Below are positions 1 to 10,490 of a DNA stretch of 64,000 nucleotides, piece by piece (the first letter of the stretch is position 1; the number at the start of each line of letters is the position of its first letter). The notes beneath the pieces were generated by a model. It did no database searches, had not been told where the DNA came from, and was given only the letters and a program-made list of their open reading frames with translations. This stretch comes from Diplonema japonicum. Taxonomy: Eukaryota; Euglenozoa; Diplonemea; Diplonemida; Diplonemidae. Position numbers and translations under genes: made by a program. Where the stretch lies: positions 225,001 through 289,000 of the forward strand of contig OZ025735.1 in the NCBI GenBank assembly GCA_964019335.1, given 5' to 3'.

Positions 1-1541
1 TTGGGTGACGCAGTGTTTGGGCAGGAATTGAAGGGACACTTTTTGGTGGTATGAATTTTTTTTTTTTTTTTGTTCCACACAATCCCGCACAGGACAGAGG
101 AGACAGGTACACCAACGAGCACCCCATCTACAACTTTACCTATAACAAACCTGGGCATCCTGTACAAATGAGCCCAAACGATTGGATTCATTTTCCTTTG
201 GAGCTCAAGAAACAGCACACAAAAGACTCTGTCCTCCTCCGCTTTCAGCTCCCTTCCGTCCACGGGCGCATGGGCGGCAATGTAGCCAGCTTCGTCCTTT
301 TGCGTTATAAGGACACTGATGGAAAGTACGTCGTGCGCCCTTACACCCCCGTTTCAATGGATTGGGAGTTCGGGCATTTCGATTTGCTGGTGAAGAAGTA
401 CCCTGACGGTAAGATGGGGAACCATCTCGATGGGCTGAAAATAGGAGACAGAATTGAAGTAAAGGGTGTGCTGCCGAAGCTGGAGGTGCAGGCGAACGAT
501 TATGCGAAAATTGGGCTTATTGCAGGGGGCAGCGGTATTACTCCGTGCTGGCAGGTGTGGAGGGAGGGAAAAAAAAAGAAAAAAAAAAAAAAAAAGGTGA
601 TGATGTACCTGGCTAAAATGGACACCAACAAGACGAATTGTTCACTTATTTACGCGAATCACACCCCAGATGATATCATGATGAAGAGGGTATGAGGGGG
701 AAAAAAAAAAAGACTATTTATTAAATAAATCTTTTTCACGAGTAGTTGAATTTCACGAGCGAAGCGAGTGAAATTCAAAAAACGAATGAAAAAAAAAAAA
801 ATTCCGAGTAAAAATCTGGCTGATTTTTATTTAATACGATATTTTATTTAATTTTTGTAAAGTTAAATGAGGAAATTTCGGACACTGTGAACCCTTCATG
901 TTCACTTCTGCGAAATGTTCACACTGATGTCAAAACTAAGCCTGATTGCCTGAGAAGACGATGTCAAATTGACAGAATTCTGTAGGTTTTGTGTAATTTG
1001 TGTCGGCACTTGATCATCGCTCTTCAGAAACTGCTGGTTTTGTGCGGGGGCTTGATCAGGTCTGACTTCCAGCCAAAACAGCAGGTTCCTTCATCAACAA
1101 GGTATTGTGCAAAAGAACGCCTGTATGCATGGCCAGTGTAATTTTCGGCATTTGCCAGCCTCAGGTGTGATGCTTGGTGGCCCGGAAACGTGGTAAAGTG
1201 TGTTTATGCCTCTTTTGCCTCGGATGCCTGACTGTTTTTTGCCTCAGATACCTGGCTGTGGTTTGGGTTGGTTGGGTTGGGTTACGTCTCATATTTTGCG
1301 AGGCGATTAATGTATGTGTCGAGCGACGTTTGTAAAAGCGCAACATGCTGTAGCTCAGTGGCAGCCTCGAGGGGACTGCCCCGAATGTAATCAGCCAGGT
1401 CGGCTGTCCCAGGAAGGGGGAACGGAGCACCGAAGGGAAGGTTCAGCCCACGTGGTGGCCCTCTCGGTTACTCCAGACAAAAGACTGGACACACCCCACA
1501 CCCCACCCCCCACCCCCAGTTTCCCCCCAGTGGTTATTATT

Positions 1542-1576
<35 letters not shown>

Positions 1577-1850
1577 CAACATGCTGTAGCTCAGTGGTCA
1601 TGTCGTCGCACTCGTCTCCTGGAGACGCCAGATCAAATCCTGGACCCTGAACTTTTTTCGATAAAATCGGGGTCAAAAAAACGGTCCCTCGGGGCTTGAA
1701 CCCTCGACCCCTGAAACAGTGGCACTTTTTTAAGCCAAATTCGGCCTATTACTTTATTTTTATTCTTCACTTTATTTTTACTCGTGAACGATAAAGTGAT
1801 TTCTGATTTTTATGGCTCTTTAGGAATTTCCTCATGTAACTTTACAGAAT

Positions 1851-1884
<34 letters not shown>

Positions 1885-2158
1885 CAGTCGCTGAACAGCT
1901 TAGAGCGAAACCACACCAGAATGTCCATTTACCATACTGTGTCAAAAGCGGACTCTGAGTGGCGGGGCGGTCTCGGCCGTGTGAATGCGCAGATGATCAA
2001 GTCGAAGATGCCCGCCCCTGGCGAAGGGAAGATTTTGGTCTGCGGTCCCCCGGCAATGATGGAAGCAGTGTGCGGCAAAAAGGATCAGATGAAACAGGGC
2101 CCTCTTGGGGGAATGCTGAAAGACATGGGGTATTCTGAAGACGATGTGTTTAAATTCT

Positions 2159-2160
<2 letters not shown>
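1..2160 (+). CDS. NADH-cytochrome b5 reductase, 5'-partial
   Basis: Exons by phase: <1-48, 93-554, 597-689, 1888-2160 (TAA). The protein transfers electrons from NADH through FAD to cytochrome b5, usually at the ER or outer mitochondrial membrane. The sequence shows the FAD motif RPYTPVS, the nucleotide-binding GLIAGGSGITP, the SLIYANHTPDDI strand and the C-terminal CGPPAMM with terminal FKF, all in family order. The first 48 bases read LGDAVFGQELKGHFLV, so an upstream N-terminal extension lies outside the window. Introns 49-92 (T-rich) and 555-596 (A-rich) are minimal. The third intron, about 1.2 kb, carries repeats. Removing the 42-nt A-rich intron restores the conserved PCWQ-V-MMYLAKM join. 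Family identity is certain; the join after KR at 689 rests on phase and conservation. Confidence 0.9.
1340..1361 (+). repeat. tRNA-like A-box repeat, copy 1
   Basis: Twenty-two bases containing TGTAGCTCAGTGG, which resembles a pol III A box, are repeated exactly at 1576-1597. The downstream sequence differs and has no T-arm, so this is a fragment and not a tRNA gene. Confidence 0.45.
1576..1655 (+). repeat. tRNA-derived SINE-like segment, copy 2
   Basis: An A-box-like TAGCTCAGTGGT is followed by a 6-bp stem (CGTCTC/GAGACG) and a degenerate B box (AGATCAAATCC), then TTTTTT as a possible pol III stop. A long A-tract precedes it. The T-loop is imperfect and the acceptor stem does not pair, so it is more likely a tRNA-derived retroposon than a functional tRNA. 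A reversed B-box-like sequence (GGGTTCAAGCCCC on the minus strand) lies at 1683-1710. Confidence 0.4.
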
Positions 2161-2193
<33 letters not shown>

Positions 2194-2578
2194 CTGTACA
2201 GTGTTTTTTTTTCCCTTTTTTTTCCCAGAGGGGGATCTAATATCCAGAAAAGAAAAAAAAAAAAGTGTTCCAGGATTTTTTTTATATTCCATTTCCCCCC
2301 TTTTTTTTTGTTTCCTCCAGACAACCACGAAAAAAAAAAAAAAAAAAGAATCCCCGTTCCCCAATCTTCTTTTTTTTCCCAGAAAAATCTATTTTCTTTT
2401 ATTGTATTATTCTAATGCTTTTCCCCCTCCACGTTAAGCTCGGAGAAGAAAACCAATAATACAAAAAAAAAAAAGAAAAAAGAAAAAAAAAAAACAACAT
2501 TAAAATTCAGGGCCAAAACTAATAATTATGTTCTGAGCTTTTTTCAAAAAACCCAAAAAAAAAAAAAAAAAAAAAAAA
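2161..2578. other. intergenic, homopolymer-rich
   Basis: T-runs and A-runs with short unique stretches. It must hold the 3' end of the reductase mRNA and the 5' leader of the next gene. No gene or structured RNA is visible. Confidence 0.7.
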
Positions 2579-4537
2579 ATGAAATTATTGCACATTCTAA
2601 CCGTAGTGATAGTGGTGTCGTTCGGGATGACATTTTCCATAGGGGTGAGCGTCAACCGAATGTCAGCATGGGAGGCCTCAACCGCCGGAATCCCCCACAA
2701 CCGAGAAACCGTCATAACAAATGTTCAGCAAGTCGTCCGACAGATAGAACAAGCAGAAGCACAGGACAACACCAACGCCAACATCCGTAGAGCCCTCGAA
2801 GCCGCTGTGCATAAAATGGGCGCCGACGAGACCTACAAAAAAATCATCGAAAACCACAATTTCAAATGCCGAACCTCCATCACAGGAAGGCTCTGCATAT
2901 ACCCGTTCACATACGAAAACAGCAAGCTTAAGGGAAGCGTGATGGTTAACAACGTACGTTCCTGCCCTGTTGAGGTCAATCTTGAAAATTCCGAAGCCAT
3001 AACCTTCGAACCATGTGGAAACCTGCACCTTACTGACAGCCCCCCTGAAACAAAAGGCTCGTGCAAACATGGTAAATGCAATTGTAATGACGATGGGGGA
3101 ACGACTCTAATGTGTACTGACGAGAGGCTGTCATGCCCCGCAGCTTGCGACGCTCTGTATCAAAAACCACACGAGGGGTACTTCAACAAGATCATCGCAA
3201 CGACCATTGTATCAGGATGGCAAGCTTCGAAACCATCATCGATTTCAGATATCTCCTCTCTTCTCCGTCTTGAACCTCCATCATATCATTCCGTCTCCGA
3301 TCAGTTCCACGGTACTGGGATTGTAATAGCATCGGGTGGAACTCGTATGTTATCTGCTGTGGCAACTGCATTGTTCATCCGTTTGCAGTTGAAATCCACG
3401 CTTCCAATTGAAATATGGAGAACAGAGGGCGAGGGGGAGATTACCCAGGATATTATAGATATCTGCCAGCAGCATGATGTGTTTCATGTTTCGATCCCGA
3501 TGGACTTCGGTCCTGGAATATTCGGGTGGGAGGACCGTTGGCAGCAAGACCCGAAGCATGAGCTTCTCTCCTCGAAGGCCGTGTTTACAGCGTTGAAGCC
3601 TTACGTAATGCTTCTGTCTCATTTTGACACTGTGATTTTTTTCGACGATGACGCGATCCCTACCATCGACCCCGCGCACTTCACATCATTGCTAGAAAAC
3701 GGTATTTCCGCTGTTTTCTGGCGTGATTTATGGTCGCTTTACCCCGACGCATCCATATGGACCATTTTAAAATGGCCGGGAGAGAATCCTAAAACCGCTC
3801 CTGCACAAGATTCCGGAACTGTTGTTGTTTGCAAATCCTGCGACAACGGGAAAGGTTGGGAGGGTTTGTACAAAGCCGGTTACATGAACTTCCACCACTC
3901 CGTCTTCTACCCCTCCCTTTATCTCGGGTCTTTTAAAAACTGCAAGGGCGGCTGCACCGCGTTCGGTATCGGCGATAAAGATACTTTTCAAGCTTCTTGG
4001 ATATCAATTAACGCGAAATACTCGATGATGCCTGCATTGTCCCTTGTTGGTGCAAAGCGAGCGTCATGTGGGCCTGTCTTGGGGCAGCCTGGTCCTGACG
4101 GGTCTATCCTCGTACTCCACATGAACAGCAACAAGCTTTCGTATCGTGATTACAAAAAGAAATCCTGGGATAAATCTTACAAAAGATACGGACATTCGTT
4201 GCAACAGGTCATATCCCACACCAACCCTGACAATGCAAATATTGGTGACGGGAGGCACACACCTCAGATTAAATGGTCTGGTCTTCCTAGGTCGGGAGCG
4301 GCGAGGTGTCTAAGTTTTTTGAAGGGGCACCCCAACACGAAAACACCCCTGCGGGATAACGTCGGGACCCCGTGGGATATCGAGGAGGCTATCCATAAGG
4401 TGTTTGTCAATGTGTTTGAAACAAAGTGGGCGGATGCGTATTACGTAGCAGTTGCACCCCCTGAGACACCTACTCCACCGACCGAGCCTCCGAAGCCGAA
4501 GTTGAAGAGCTTGGAAGTTACACGTCAAGTGCCTTGA
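2579..4537 (+). CDS. MNN1-family alpha-mannosyltransferase-like protein
   Basis: 652 residues with no intron. Likely a Golgi glycosyltransferase adding mannose from GDP-mannose. Residues 1-25 form a hydrophobic signal or type II anchor. A Cys-rich lumenal region follows (about 95-200). The catalytic part opens with GTGIVIASGGTRML, continues with LPIEIWR, and carries the metal-binding acidic motif FFDDDAIPTIDP near residue 354, then FWRDLWSLYP, as in Mannosyl_trans3 proteins. The C-terminal tail is Pro/Thr-rich. The ATG follows an A-run directly, which is common for genes here. The donor and acceptor sugars cannot be read from sequence. Confidence 0.82.
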   Translation: MKLLHILTVVIVVSFGMTFSIGVSVNRMSAWEASTAGIPHNRETVITNVQQVVRQIEQAEAQDNTNANIRRALEAAVHKMGADETYKKIIENHNFKCRTSITGRLCIYPFTYENSKLKGSVMVNNVRSCPVEVNLENSEAITFEPCGNLHLTDSPPETKGSCKHGKCNCNDDGGTTLMCTDERLSCPAACDALYQKPHEGYFNKIIATTIVSGWQASKPSSISDISSLLRLEPPSYHSVSDQFHGTGIVIASGGTRMLSAVATALFIRLQLKSTLPIEIWRTEGEGEITQDIIDICQQHDVFHVSIPMDFGPGIFGWEDRWQQDPKHELLSSKAVFTALKPYVMLLSHFDTVIFFDDDAIPTIDPAHFTSLLENGISAVFWRDLWSLYPDASIWTILKWPGENPKTAPAQDSGTVVVCKSCDNGKGWEGLYKAGYMNFHHSVFYPSLYLGSFKNCKGGCTAFGIGDKDTFQASWISINAKYSMMPALSLVGAKRASCGPVLGQPGPDGSILVLHMNSNKLSYRDYKKKSWDKSYKRYGHSLQQVISHTNPDNANIGDGRHTPQIKWSGLPRSGAARCLSFLKGHPNTKTPLRDNVGTPWDIEEAIHKVFVNVFETKWADAYYVAVAPPETPTPPTEPPKPKLKSLEVTRQVP

Positions 4538-4671
4538 GGGCAGTTTCTTTTTTTTTTTTTTTTTTTTTTTTTTTGTGGATTTGACGAGTGAAACGTTTAA
4601 CGAGTCAAAACTGACCACAGTGAAATCATCAATCTTATATTCACAAATACAATATTTTATTTTTTAACGAC

Positions 4672-4800
4672 AGCAAAAATTTGAGTGTGTGGGGGTCCTT
4701 TTCACTCCTGGGCCTAATCTTCTGTAGTAGCCCGAGCGTGGAAATAAAGTCGGGAGTGAAATAAAGTAAATTCTGATATTCACTCCCCCCACACGAAAAA
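4672..4800. repeat. short inverted-repeat element
   Basis: The two ends are imperfect inverted copies (TGTGTGGGGG with TTCACTCC nearby, against GGAGTGAA with CCCCCCACAC), and an inner TTCACTCC/GGAGTGAAA pair lies between them. About 130 bp with no coding potential; MITE-like. Confidence 0.35.
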
Positions 4801-5090
4801 TTGTGCTGGAGTTAAATAAAAAAAAAAGAAAGCGAAATATTAAAATTCACAAGGTGGGGGGGGAGGGGGGGGAGGTGGGAACATGGGAACAGTGTTGGTA
4901 TCCTCTTTTTTTTTACCTCTTCTTTTTTTCCCCCCCCCGTTTTATCGTGTTTCTTTAAATTATTCTTATTATTATTATCGTTTTCTTTTTACTCAAGAGA
5001 AAATCCTTTTTTCGGAGGCCGAATACAGAGAGTTTTTTTGCGCTGCGAAAAAAAGAATTGCAAAATGAACATTTTGCTCTTTTATTCTTC

Positions 5091-5121
<31 letters not shown>

Positions 5122-5142
5122 TTTTGCATGAACAAGAAAAAC

Positions 5143-6054
5143 TATATGAGCTCGTCCGGAAAAAAAATGTCAACAAATGACCCTCTTTTGCAACGGAAAA
5201 TCCTCGGAAGATTTCTAAGTACAAAAGTAGTCCGACACCACTTTGTGTGCAGAATTGCGGTCTGAGTGTGTTCACCATATTAGTCACGATGCGCGCCGTT
5301 TGTTTCATTTCTATAACGCACGTGCAAAAACATGCTTTTTAGAATGTTTTTTTTTGGCATTCGGAAATTGTAAATGACCCAGGCTCCATATTTCTTTTTG
5401 TTTTCTTCAATAAGAAGAAATGGACGCAGATGGAAAATCTGTGAAACTTAAGGGGTCATTTTGGGTAGTTTGGGCTCTTTATCACTATTAAAATGGGGTG
5501 GGCCCATTTTAGGCTAAAATCCCTTAAGGGCCCTTTAAAAGCAAACTTCTCAATTTTTAATTTGTCATGAGTAAGAAAAAAACCGACAAGCCTCAGCAGA
5601 TGGGTAGAGAATGCATATTTGGCCCAAAGATACCGATGTTGAGCAGGCAAGTGTGAAGAATGGGTTTTCAGGAAAATGGGCCTTTTAGGCCAATTCCCTT
5701 AGGAACCCCTGGAAAAAGCAAAAAATAGGGTGTAAAAAAACCGGTTTTTTGGGGGCTATGTAACGCCATATATTTTTCGCAAAGTACTTTTAACAGTAAC
5801 CCTGGGTTGTACCCGTGTAAAAAACATTTTTCGTCGTTTTCCTGACCTCTGTTTTTTGCTTCCCGGGGGGGCAGCCGGTTGCAAAGCCTGCCACCCTCAT
5901 GGCAAAACAAGCATCGCAATTGAAAGAACCATATATGTCATCTTCCTATGGTTGCATGCTGCCCTTTTTTTTTGCTCAAATCAATCAAAACAAGAAATTT
6001 TCGGAGGTGCCCAAAAAAGTGTTGGCATTTTTTTTTTTCGGACGAGCTCATATA
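5143..6054. mobile_element. non-autonomous DNA transposon, TIR TATATGAGCTCGTCCG
   Basis: The left end TATATGAGCTCGTCCGGA followed by A8 and ATGTCAACA (5143-5176) is matched inverted by the right end (about 6020-6054), giving TIRs of about 33 bp. The element spans about 910 bp, and the ends read TATA on both sides, consistent with a TA-type target duplication. No transposase can be read on either strand. A 64-bp relative lies at 14109-14174. Confidence 0.7.
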
Positions 6055-6332
6055 TTGATAATGAATTGTTGATGCTAAAAAGAGTAGTGGTAACATTGTT
6101 GGGCTTATCCTTCTACAGGTTAACCCCCGGCTGTGCACAAACAATAATCAACCAACTCTTTTTTTTTTTTTTTTTTTTGCAGCGAGGTTGACAGGAAGGG
6201 GTGGATAGAATAACTACTTCCCTCATATCTCTGAGGGGGTTAGTTCTATTCTTTTTTTTTTGATCTCTGATAAACAGTAGACTTAAAAACTCTGTTGCTA
6301 GATAACTGCTGGGAGTTTCCCCCCTCTTCTTC

Positions 6333-6371
<39 letters not shown>

Positions 6372-7637
6372 CATTCTGGGACACAGGGCAAAAGTAAGAG
6401 ATTCTGAAACACTCTTTTTTTCAAAGCGAAAAAGAAGTCTTTTTTTTCTAATACAGCTCTTGGCGGAAAATGGGCCAAATTTTTCTTTTTTCTCTTTCTT
6501 CTTGTCCCCCTTCCCAAAAAAAAAATTAAAATAGAAGAACTGTGTTTTTTATTCTCGGTTGAAAAGGATTCCCCCCCCCCCCCCCCCCCCCAGGCTAAGT
6601 ACGTGCGTTTAGTGGCACACTTCCCCTGCGAAGGTAGAACGGCTCTTGTGCCCAGACAGGCGATGCTCCCCCCCCCCCCCCCCCATCATAGTAGTGAGTC
6701 GTAAGGGAGTTAAATAATTTCTTTTCATCAGCGAATTTTTATTTTAAAAAAATAACTATTCTTCACAATAACGCGTTTTTTGATTTTTATCTTTTTCTTT
6801 TTTCTTTCCTTCTTACGCATTGACCTTTGGGAGGGAGGAACAAAAATTTTAAAAAGAAGGGGGAAATAACCTGCACTACTATGTGTTTTCAGCTTATTTT
6901 CCTCTTTTTTTCTTTCTTTCCCCCCTTTTTTTTTGAGACACCTTACCCGTTCTGTAGAAGATACTAACCCCCCCCTCTTTTTTCGTTTTGGCTTTGTTTT
7001 TTTTTTTTCTCTCTTTTTTAAAAAAATCTTTTTATTCCTAAAGAATCTTATTGGAAAAAAAAAAATCAAAATTCCTTCTTCTTCTTCTTCTTGTTATCCG
7101 GAACTTTAAGAATTATCCTTTTTTTTAAGTTCATTTCCTTAATTTCGTTTTTTTTTTTTTTTTTTTTCCCTTAGATTTTTTTCTTTTTTCCCTTTGATTT
7201 TTTTTTCTTCATTTCTTTGTGTTAAGATAAGGGAAGGAAAAGGGTGTTTTTTTGTTTTTTTTTTTTGTTCTCCTTTTGGGACACACAAAAAACAAAAAGA
7301 AAACAAAAAAAGCATTATTCCCATGCCACCCATTGCTAGTAGACCGCAAAAAAGAAGAAAACGAACAAAAAGGAAAAAATAAAATTGTCAGTCATAGTGG
7401 GCTTGAGGCCATTCACCCCTCCCTTAGGAATTCTTTCAAGAACTCTATTCTTCGACTTCTCTTGGGGAAAAAAAAAGTGTGGCCGGTGCTGCTCTGTGAA
7501 AACTGAGATGTGAGCGGAGGGTGAAAAAAAAAAGAAATCGACGAAAGAAAAAAAAAATACTGAAAAAGAAGAAGAAAAAGAACAACAAATTCAAACCCCT
7601 GGAACACCATGTGAGGAAGATGGGGTGCGTAATAATA

Positions 7638-7677
<40 letters not shown>

Positions 7678-8094
7678 AAAGCTGAAAAACTTTTTTCAAC
7701 GGGGGGGGGGGTGAGAAAACCATGTATAAATCGGAAATTTCTGTTATATTCCTTTTTAAAAAAAAAAAAAACCCCTTTTTTTATTCCCGCTGGGGTGTGC
7801 AGGTTATTCTTTTTTTTTAAATTTATTTATTTTTTTATTTATGTGGTCGGTTATTCACCTCCCTCCAATCGTGAAATCATTTCTAAACTGCGTGGGCGCC
7901 GAATCTCGGTTACCCGGGACGCCCCGGTTGGGGTTGAGCTGTACACCGCACGCAGAAGAAGCTACAACTCGGCCGAGGAGCGCCTCCTGTAATCAAGTAG
8001 ACAATTATTGTGCAGGGCACCGGCCTCCTTTAACTCTTATATTCTTTTTTTTTTTCCTTTTTCTTTAAAAAAGAGATGAAAAAGAAAAAAGAAG

Positions 8095-8097
<3 letters not shown>

Positions 8098-8143
<46 letters not shown>
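8098..8143 (+). repeat. (GA)n microsatellite
   Basis: About 22 GA units in the gene-poor region before the Sel1-repeat gene. Confidence 0.9.
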
Positions 8144-8145
<2 letters not shown>

Positions 8146-8272
8146 ACCGACTGGATTATTTTCTTTTTTCCCCGCGTTTTTATCTTTATTTATTCCCCCC
8201 ACCCCACCCCACCCCATTTGTTTTATATTTCCACCCCCCCAAAAAAAACCCACTCTAAAAAAAAACCCCCCC

Positions 8273-8274
8273 AG
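8273..8274 (+). promoter_or_regulatory. candidate trans-splice acceptor for the Sel1 gene
   Basis: CCCCCCCAG lies 11 bases before the ATG at 8286, with no upstream exon or donor for this gene. It fits spliced-leader addition; inferred. Confidence 0.4.
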
Positions 8275-8285
8275 GGAAAAAAAAA

Positions 8286-9500
8286 ATGAACTTTAAATTT
8301 TCAATAATAATATTAATCCTGAGCGTGTCGCATGAGGCCTCCTGCGGGGCATGCAAGGAGGGTGTTCTCGAAAAGGCAGATTCGCCCACCGCAACTGAAG
8401 CACAGCTGATCGCTGCCGTGAAGTGCTTCTCAGAAGAGGATAAAAATCTTGACAAAGGCCTGGAATACCTCCGAAGAGCCGCGGAAACCGAAGGCGTCCT
8501 GGGACCGAGACTGTACGGAAACTACCTCCACGGTGTGAACGACAGCTCCTTCATGGAATGGTGGGTAAAAGGGATGGAAAGGGGCGACGCGCAATGCGAG
8601 AGCAACATAGGAATGGCCTACCTCCACGGCCACGGCGTAGACGCCGATCTGGAAAAAGCACACAAACACATCAAAACCGCAGCTGACCACGGTGACACTA
8701 CAGCTCAATACAACATGGGCCTGCTTCTTCTAGAAGGCCTACCGTCAATCGGAATATTCAAGGACGAGAAAAACGGAGCCCTCCACCTCGCAAAGGCCGC
8801 GAAAGCAGGCCACACCTCCGCCATGATGGAACTGGCGGTCATGACAAAACGTAACGGCCGTTATACCAAAAAATCCTTGAAATGGCTTGAACCAGCTCAC
8901 AAAGCAGGTAACACCGAAGCTTCACACATCCTCGGGTATATGTACAAAACAGGTGTTCAAGTAGATGTTGATGAAGAAAAAGCATTTTCCTACTATATAA
9001 AAGCAGCTAGAGGCGGGCATGCGGGTTCGCAATACGAGGTTGGTCTTATGTATTTTTACGATACTGGTGTGGAAGAGGACTACACCCTTGGTAGGTACTG
9101 GATGGAAAAGGCTGCCCGGCAGGAACACCCCAACGCGATGCACAATTTCGGGTCTATTTTGCTGAAGGACGACGATCCGAAAAAAGCACTCCTTTCGCAG
9201 AAACAGCGGGCGAAGCAACAGAAGGAAGACGAACAGTTAGCCCTTTCAATGTACGCTAGCGCCGCGTCAAAGGGCGTTCTTGAATCGGTGTACATTCTTG
9301 GGTACCTGCACTACAAAGAGCTGTACGGGCTCGAGAAGAACCATACTCTAACCTCCAAGTACTGGTCCGAGGCTGCCAGGGGAGGGCATGTGAAGTCTCT
9401 GAATGCGTTGAGGAAGATGGCCGAGGATGAAAACCACCCGGAGGCAATTTACCAACTAGGCGTTCTTAATGAAGTCGGTATGTGGTGGATTGAGGGGAGG

Positions 9501-9534
<34 letters not shown>

Positions 9535-9597
9535 GTCGAGCACATCCCCCAAGACGAAGACCTTGCCAAGAAACTATTCCGGGAAGCAGCTGATTTG
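8286..9597 (+). CDS. secreted Sel1-repeat protein (3' end unresolved)
   Basis: Exon 1 is 8286-9477 and exon 2 is 9533-9597, separated by a 55-nt A-rich intron. Residues 1-20 form a signal peptide. The rest is a chain of Sel1-type helical repeats (for example AAKAGHTSAMMELAV and GYMYKTGVQVDVDEEKAFSYY). Such proteins act as scaffolds, and an ER form (SEL1L/Hrd3) organises ER-associated degradation; the signal peptide is compatible with that but does not prove it. Splicing gives NEVGVEHIPQDEDLAKKLFR, restoring the repeat. A donor, GTATGT, follows at 9598 in phase 0. The next exon could not be found with confidence, because the downstream 6.6 kb is packed with mobile elements. The gene may be intact with a very large intron, or broken. 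Confidence 0.75.
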
Positions 9598-9621
9598 GTA
9601 TGTCAAGATTTATAGCTATTT

Positions 9622-9744
9622 ACTGCCAACAAGTAATGACTTTACCGTTACCTCGAGGTTCCGCATTTTACCGTCGAGGGCCCGCAGGGCCCGAGATGGT
9701 AAAATGCGGAACCGAGAGGTCGGTAAAGCATTACTTGGCGGTAG
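9622..9744. mobile_element. 123-bp near-perfect palindrome (MITE-like)
   Basis: The left arm from about 9622 (AAGTAATGACTTTACCG, then GGTTCCGCATTTTACC) pairs with the right arm ending near 9744. The arms are about 58 nt with few mismatches around a GC-rich centre (GGGCCCGCAGGGCCC). It lies in the intron after the last clear Sel1 exon. Confidence 0.65.
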
Positions 9745-9757
9745 GTAAGTGGTTTTA

Positions 9758-10348
9758 TTTCACGACACTCTGAAATTACTTCACCACGAGGGGCACAACA
9801 GGGTGACAAGGGGTACAACAAGAGAGGGGTTACAAAGGTTACAATACAAGTTGTTTTCCCTCCTTTTGTTGACTAAGAGCTGCCGCTGTCGCTGGCATTG
9901 CCACTGTCACCATCTCTAATCAGGCCTTCCCATACCTGGCGCGGCCGCTGGCTCCTTTTTTTCTGCTGCTTCGGTATTTTGAAGTCATTTGGGGAGCTTG
10001 GGTAAGCTGACTAAGTTACCCTTACCCACAGAAGAGTTACCCCCAGAAACTGGGAACAAGGCCTAGCCAAAAGTGGGCAAATTGGGAGGAAAAAGTAGTC
10101 CAACTTGGAACTGAGCCGAGGCAAAAGTTGGCCAATTGAGCTGAACCTGGGGGGAAATAGCAAACTGAGAGGAAAAAGTAGCCCCACTGGGAACCGAACC
10201 GAGGCAAAAATTGGCCTACCGAGGCATATTATTTAACGGAAACCCCCTATTACTTCACGGAAAACAGGCCATTATTTCACCGTGAAGTAATGAGATTTAG
10301 CGTGAAGTAATGGGCCCCCTAGTGCGTGAAGTAATTTCTGAAGAGTGA
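9758..10348. mobile_element. TIR element, ends CACTCT..GAAATTACTTCAC
   Basis: The left end (9758-9800) and right end (about 10300-10348) are inverted matches around CTGAAATTACTTCAC and a G-rich stretch. The right part carries several GTGAAGTAAT copies. It is about 590 bp and non-coding, next to the palindrome at 9622. Confidence 0.55.
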
Positions 10349-10455
10349 AAAAAAAAAAAAAAAAAAAATGATTGGTAACACAGGGTTCCGAAGCTGCGAG
10401 AAGTAAGCTCGGTGAGCTCGGTGAAGAACTTTAGTTCTTTTTTTTTTTTTTTTTC

Positions 10456-10490
10456 CAGGCGTCCTGCCACATACCCTTAAATGTCTCATT
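10456..10490 (+). repeat. dispersed repeat R1, copy 1 (8-bp shorter)
   Basis: Begins CAGGCGTCCTGCCACATACC and continues to AAATGTCTC. It follows a T-run ending CCAG and is itself followed by T-runs. The other copies are at 14607 and 22879; this one lacks eight bases (CGCAGGTA) in the middle. Confidence 0.7.

Larger units (their letters stand above)
848..1855. mobile_element. TIR element inside the b5 reductase intron
   Basis: About 30 bp at 848-878 (core GTAAAGTTAAATGAGGAAAT) recurs inverted with few mismatches at 1824-1855. No transposase is readable between them, so this looks like a non-autonomous DNA element. A short perfect palindrome (11-bp arms, TTGAATTTCAC) lies just outside it at 746-778. 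Confidence 0.5.
6055..8285. other. gene-poor region with two possible orphan exons
   Basis: Mostly T-, A- and C-runs, a small hairpin (6203-6250), a TTC repeat near 7078 and a (GA)n microsatellite at about 8098-8143. Two stretches look protein-coding on +. At 6592-6668, after a CCCCAG acceptor, the frame reads AKYVRLVAHFPCEGRTALVP. At 7842-7992 it reads SPPSNREIISKLRGRRISVT and ends at TAA. They could be exons of one small gene, but no join could be established and no family is recognised. Confidence 0.3.

Noticed and set aside
2144-2459. Poly-Phe/poly-Lys open frames in this and all other homopolymer intergenic regions
   Set aside because: Translations of T- or A-runs with no start context, family or phase support.
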